A stretch of 7,924 nt of DNA, from contig JARFQQ010000203.1 of NCBI GenBank assembly GCA_029287695.1, forward strand, positions 1 to 7,924, in the 5' to 3' direction. Under the pieces are notes generated by a model, which was not told where the DNA came from, did no database searches, and saw nothing but the letters and a program-made list of their open reading frames with translations. Shown here piece after piece: positions 7,170 to 7,924 of the stretch (its first letter is position 1; each line of letters starts with the position of its first letter). The translations under genes were made by a program, and so were the position numbers. This DNA is from Gammaproteobacteria bacterium. GTDB lineage: Bacteria > Pseudomonadota > Gammaproteobacteria > Chromatiales > Chromatiaceae.

Positions 7170-7790
7170 TTGGCCCGTTCAAAAAGCAGCCGCAGCTGGC
7201 TCGATCGCCATTTCAACGATAACTACGTCAAGCAGGCGCAGCAGCTTGGTTATCGTTCCCGTGCCGCCTTCAAGTTCCTCGAGATCCAGGAGAAAGACAA
7301 TCTGGTCAAACCCGGCCACGTCGTTGTCGATCTGGGCGCGGCGCCCGGTGGCTGGAGCCAGATCGCAAAGGACCTTGCCGGTGAGGAGGGGCTCGTCTTT
7401 GCGCTCGATATTCTTCCGATGGACCCGATCGCCGGTGTCCAGGTCATCGAGGGCGATTTTCGAGAAGAGGAGCCATTTGACAAGCTTTTGGCCATGCTTG
7501 ACGGGCGACCCGTTGACCTTGTGATTTCCGATATGGCACCCAATATCTCTGGTGTGGCGGCTGTCGATCAGCCAAGATCCATGTATCTTTGTGAACTTGC
7601 GCTGGCGTTTGCGCGTCAGACACTGAGGCCGGACGGGGATTTCCTCGTCAAGGTTTTCCAGGGCGAAGGGTTTGACGAATTTTTTCGCCAGATGCGTGAG
7701 AACTTCAGCAAGGTCGTGACGAGAAAACCACAAGCATCCCGCAGTAAAAGCCGCGAGGTTTACCTGCTGGGAAGGGGTTTCAAGGTATAA
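7170..7790 (+). CDS. rlmE: 23S rRNA (uridine2552-2'-O)-methyltransferase RlmE
   Basis: A 206-residue SAM-dependent methyltransferase (E. coli RlmE/FtsJ 209) that methylates the 2'-O of U2552 in 23S rRNA late in 50S assembly. Numbered from the TTG start, the SAM-binding loop is [11 protein letters not shown] (54-64). The K-D-K-E catalytic tetrad is K35 (RAAFKFLE), D121 (ISDMAPN), K161 ([12 protein letters not shown]) and E196 (SREVYLL). The frame is open far upstream, across yhbY, but the family N-terminus (MARSKSS, then [15 protein letters not shown]) begins exactly at TTG 7170. The nearest in-frame ATG, at 7095, would add 25 unconserved residues and overlap the yhbY start codon. No clear Shine-Dalgarno sequence precedes the TTG. 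The gene is followed by ftsH, the standard order in this class. The product is secure and the start is likely. Confidence 0.96.
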   Translation: MARSKSSRSWLDRHFNDNYVKQAQQLGYRSRAAFKFLEIQEKDNLVKPGHVVVDLGAAPGGWSQIAKDLAGEEGLVFALDILPMDPIAGVQVIEGDFREEEPFDKLLAMLDGRPVDLVISDMAPNISGVAAVDQPRSMYLCELALAFARQTLRPDGDFLVKVFQGEGFDEFFRQMRENFSKVVTRKPQASRSKSREVYLLGRGFKV

Positions 7791-7791
7791 T
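7786..7791 (+). promoter_or_regulatory. Predicted -10 element for ftsH, overlapping the rlmE stop codon
   Basis: A perfect TATAAT whose TAA (7788-7790) is also the rlmE stop. No convincing -35 lies 16-18 bases upstream (CCTGCT at 17). If used, transcription would start near 7798, giving an ftsH leader of about 65 bases. In E. coli ftsH also has its own heat-shock expression. An ATTGAAA resembling a sigma32 -35 lies at 7794-7800, but no matching -10 was found. Confidence 0.45.
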
Positions 7792-7817
7792 GCATTGAAA
7801 TACGACAATTTACAGAG

Positions 7818-7838
7818 TCCGGCCGGGTGGCGGCCGGA
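7818..7838 (+). other. GC-rich hairpin in the ftsH 5' leader
   Basis: TCCGGCCG (7818-7825) is the exact reverse complement of CGGCCGGA (7831-7838) around a five-base GGTGG loop, giving an eight-pair stem. No T tract follows, so it is not a classic terminator. It ends 10 bases before the ftsH ribosome-binding site, where it could affect translation or protect a processed mRNA end. The function is inference. Confidence 0.7.
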
Positions 7839-7848
7839 GAGGCATAAC

Positions 7849-7853
7849 AGAGG
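7849..7853 (+). promoter_or_regulatory. Ribosome-binding site that decides the ftsH start
   Basis: AGAGG lies nine bases before TTG 7863 but 18 bases before ATG 7872. This spacing favours TTG as the initiation codon. Confidence 0.65.
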
Positions 7854-7862
7854 TACAGTCTG

Positions 7863-7924
7863 TTGAATGACATGGCAAAAAATCTGATCTTGTGGGTCGT
7901 GATTGCGCTGGTGTTGATGTCTGT
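7863..7924 (+). CDS. ftsH: ATP-dependent zinc metalloprotease FtsH, first 20 codons only
   Basis: The visible residues, MNDMAKNLILW followed by a hydrophobic stretch (VVIALVLMSV), match the N-terminus and first transmembrane helix of gammaproteobacterial FtsH. FtsH is the membrane-anchored AAA+ protease that degrades, among others, sigma32, LpxC and unassembled membrane proteins. The AAA and protease domains lie beyond the window. TTG 7863 is chosen over the in-frame ATG 7872 because of the AGAGG spacing; E. coli ftsH has the same TTG/ATG ambiguity three codons apart. Its position directly after rlmE supports the call despite the short fragment. Confidence 0.93.
   Translation, partial: MNDMAKNLILWVVIALVLMS

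Noticed and set aside
7097..7216. 40-residue upstream extension of the yhbY frame
   Set aside because: YhbY proteins are about 97 residues and begin at MSLTAAQK; the extension would read through the rlmE start.
7179..7808. A 209-codon open frame on the minus strand opposite rlmE
   Set aside because: It is antisense to a protein with all catalytic residues intact, has no domain resemblance and no supporting start signal.
7794..7820. Sigma32 heat-shock promoter before ftsH
   Set aside because: Only a -35-like ATTGAAA is present; no CCCCAT-type -10 follows at 11-17 bases.
7818..7838. Hairpin as an intrinsic terminator after rlmE
   Set aside because: No T tract follows the stem, and ftsH lies directly downstream.
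1..7924. CRISPR arrays, insertion sequences, attachment sites, toxin-antitoxin or defence genes
   Set aside because: No direct-repeat array, transposase, integrase or terminal inverted repeats were seen; all coding space is explained by the listed genes.

Overview
The window carries eight protein-coding genes from a moderately GC-rich bacterium. Their sequences and order point to Gammaproteobacteria. UvrC, PgsA, YajC, SecD/SecF, YhbY, RlmE and FtsH all resemble the Escherichia/Pseudomonas-type proteins. The uvrC-pgsA pair and the divergent yhbY / rlmE-ftsH arrangement are also typical of that class. No plasmid, phage, transposon, CRISPR or tRNA signal is visible. No gene-free stretch reaches 300 bases; the longest gaps are about 70 bases.

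Left part (1-3478, + strand): the 3' end of a NYN/LabA-type nuclease-fold gene overlaps by four bases (GTGA) a family-5 (UdgB-type) uracil-DNA glycosylase. That gene in turn overlaps by four bases (ATGA) uvrC, the nucleotide-excision-repair incision subunit. After 59 bases comes pgsA, which makes phosphatidylglycerolphosphate. The first three genes are chained by stop-start overlaps and are probably translationally coupled, giving a cluster with two DNA-repair functions. The NYN/glycosylase segment is visibly richer in GC than uvrC.

Middle part (3479-6782, + strand): a good promoter overlaps the pgsA stop codon and reads into yajC. Next is a 931-codon gene in which SecD and SecF, separate proteins in E. 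coli, form one continuous SecDF polypeptide. Together these encode the accessory protein-translocation module that works with SecYEG. The unit ends at a strong hairpin with T-rich tracts on both strands, which can stop transcription from both directions.

Right part (6783-7924): yhbY, a CRM-domain ribosome-assembly protein, is on the minus strand and converges on that terminator. A 73-base divergent region separates it from rlmE, the 23S rRNA U2552 2'-O-methyltransferase. rlmE is followed by the first codons of ftsH, the membrane AAA+ protease. Both rlmE and ftsH appear to start with TTG. A perfect TATAAT overlaps the rlmE stop codon, and a GC-rich hairpin lies in the ftsH leader.

Most of the window is conserved housekeeping sequence. 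The least ordinary points are the SecD-SecF fusion in a gammaproteobacterial setting, the NYN-glycosylase-uvrC overlap chain, and the ftsH leader structure. I see no clear candidate for an entirely new biological system.
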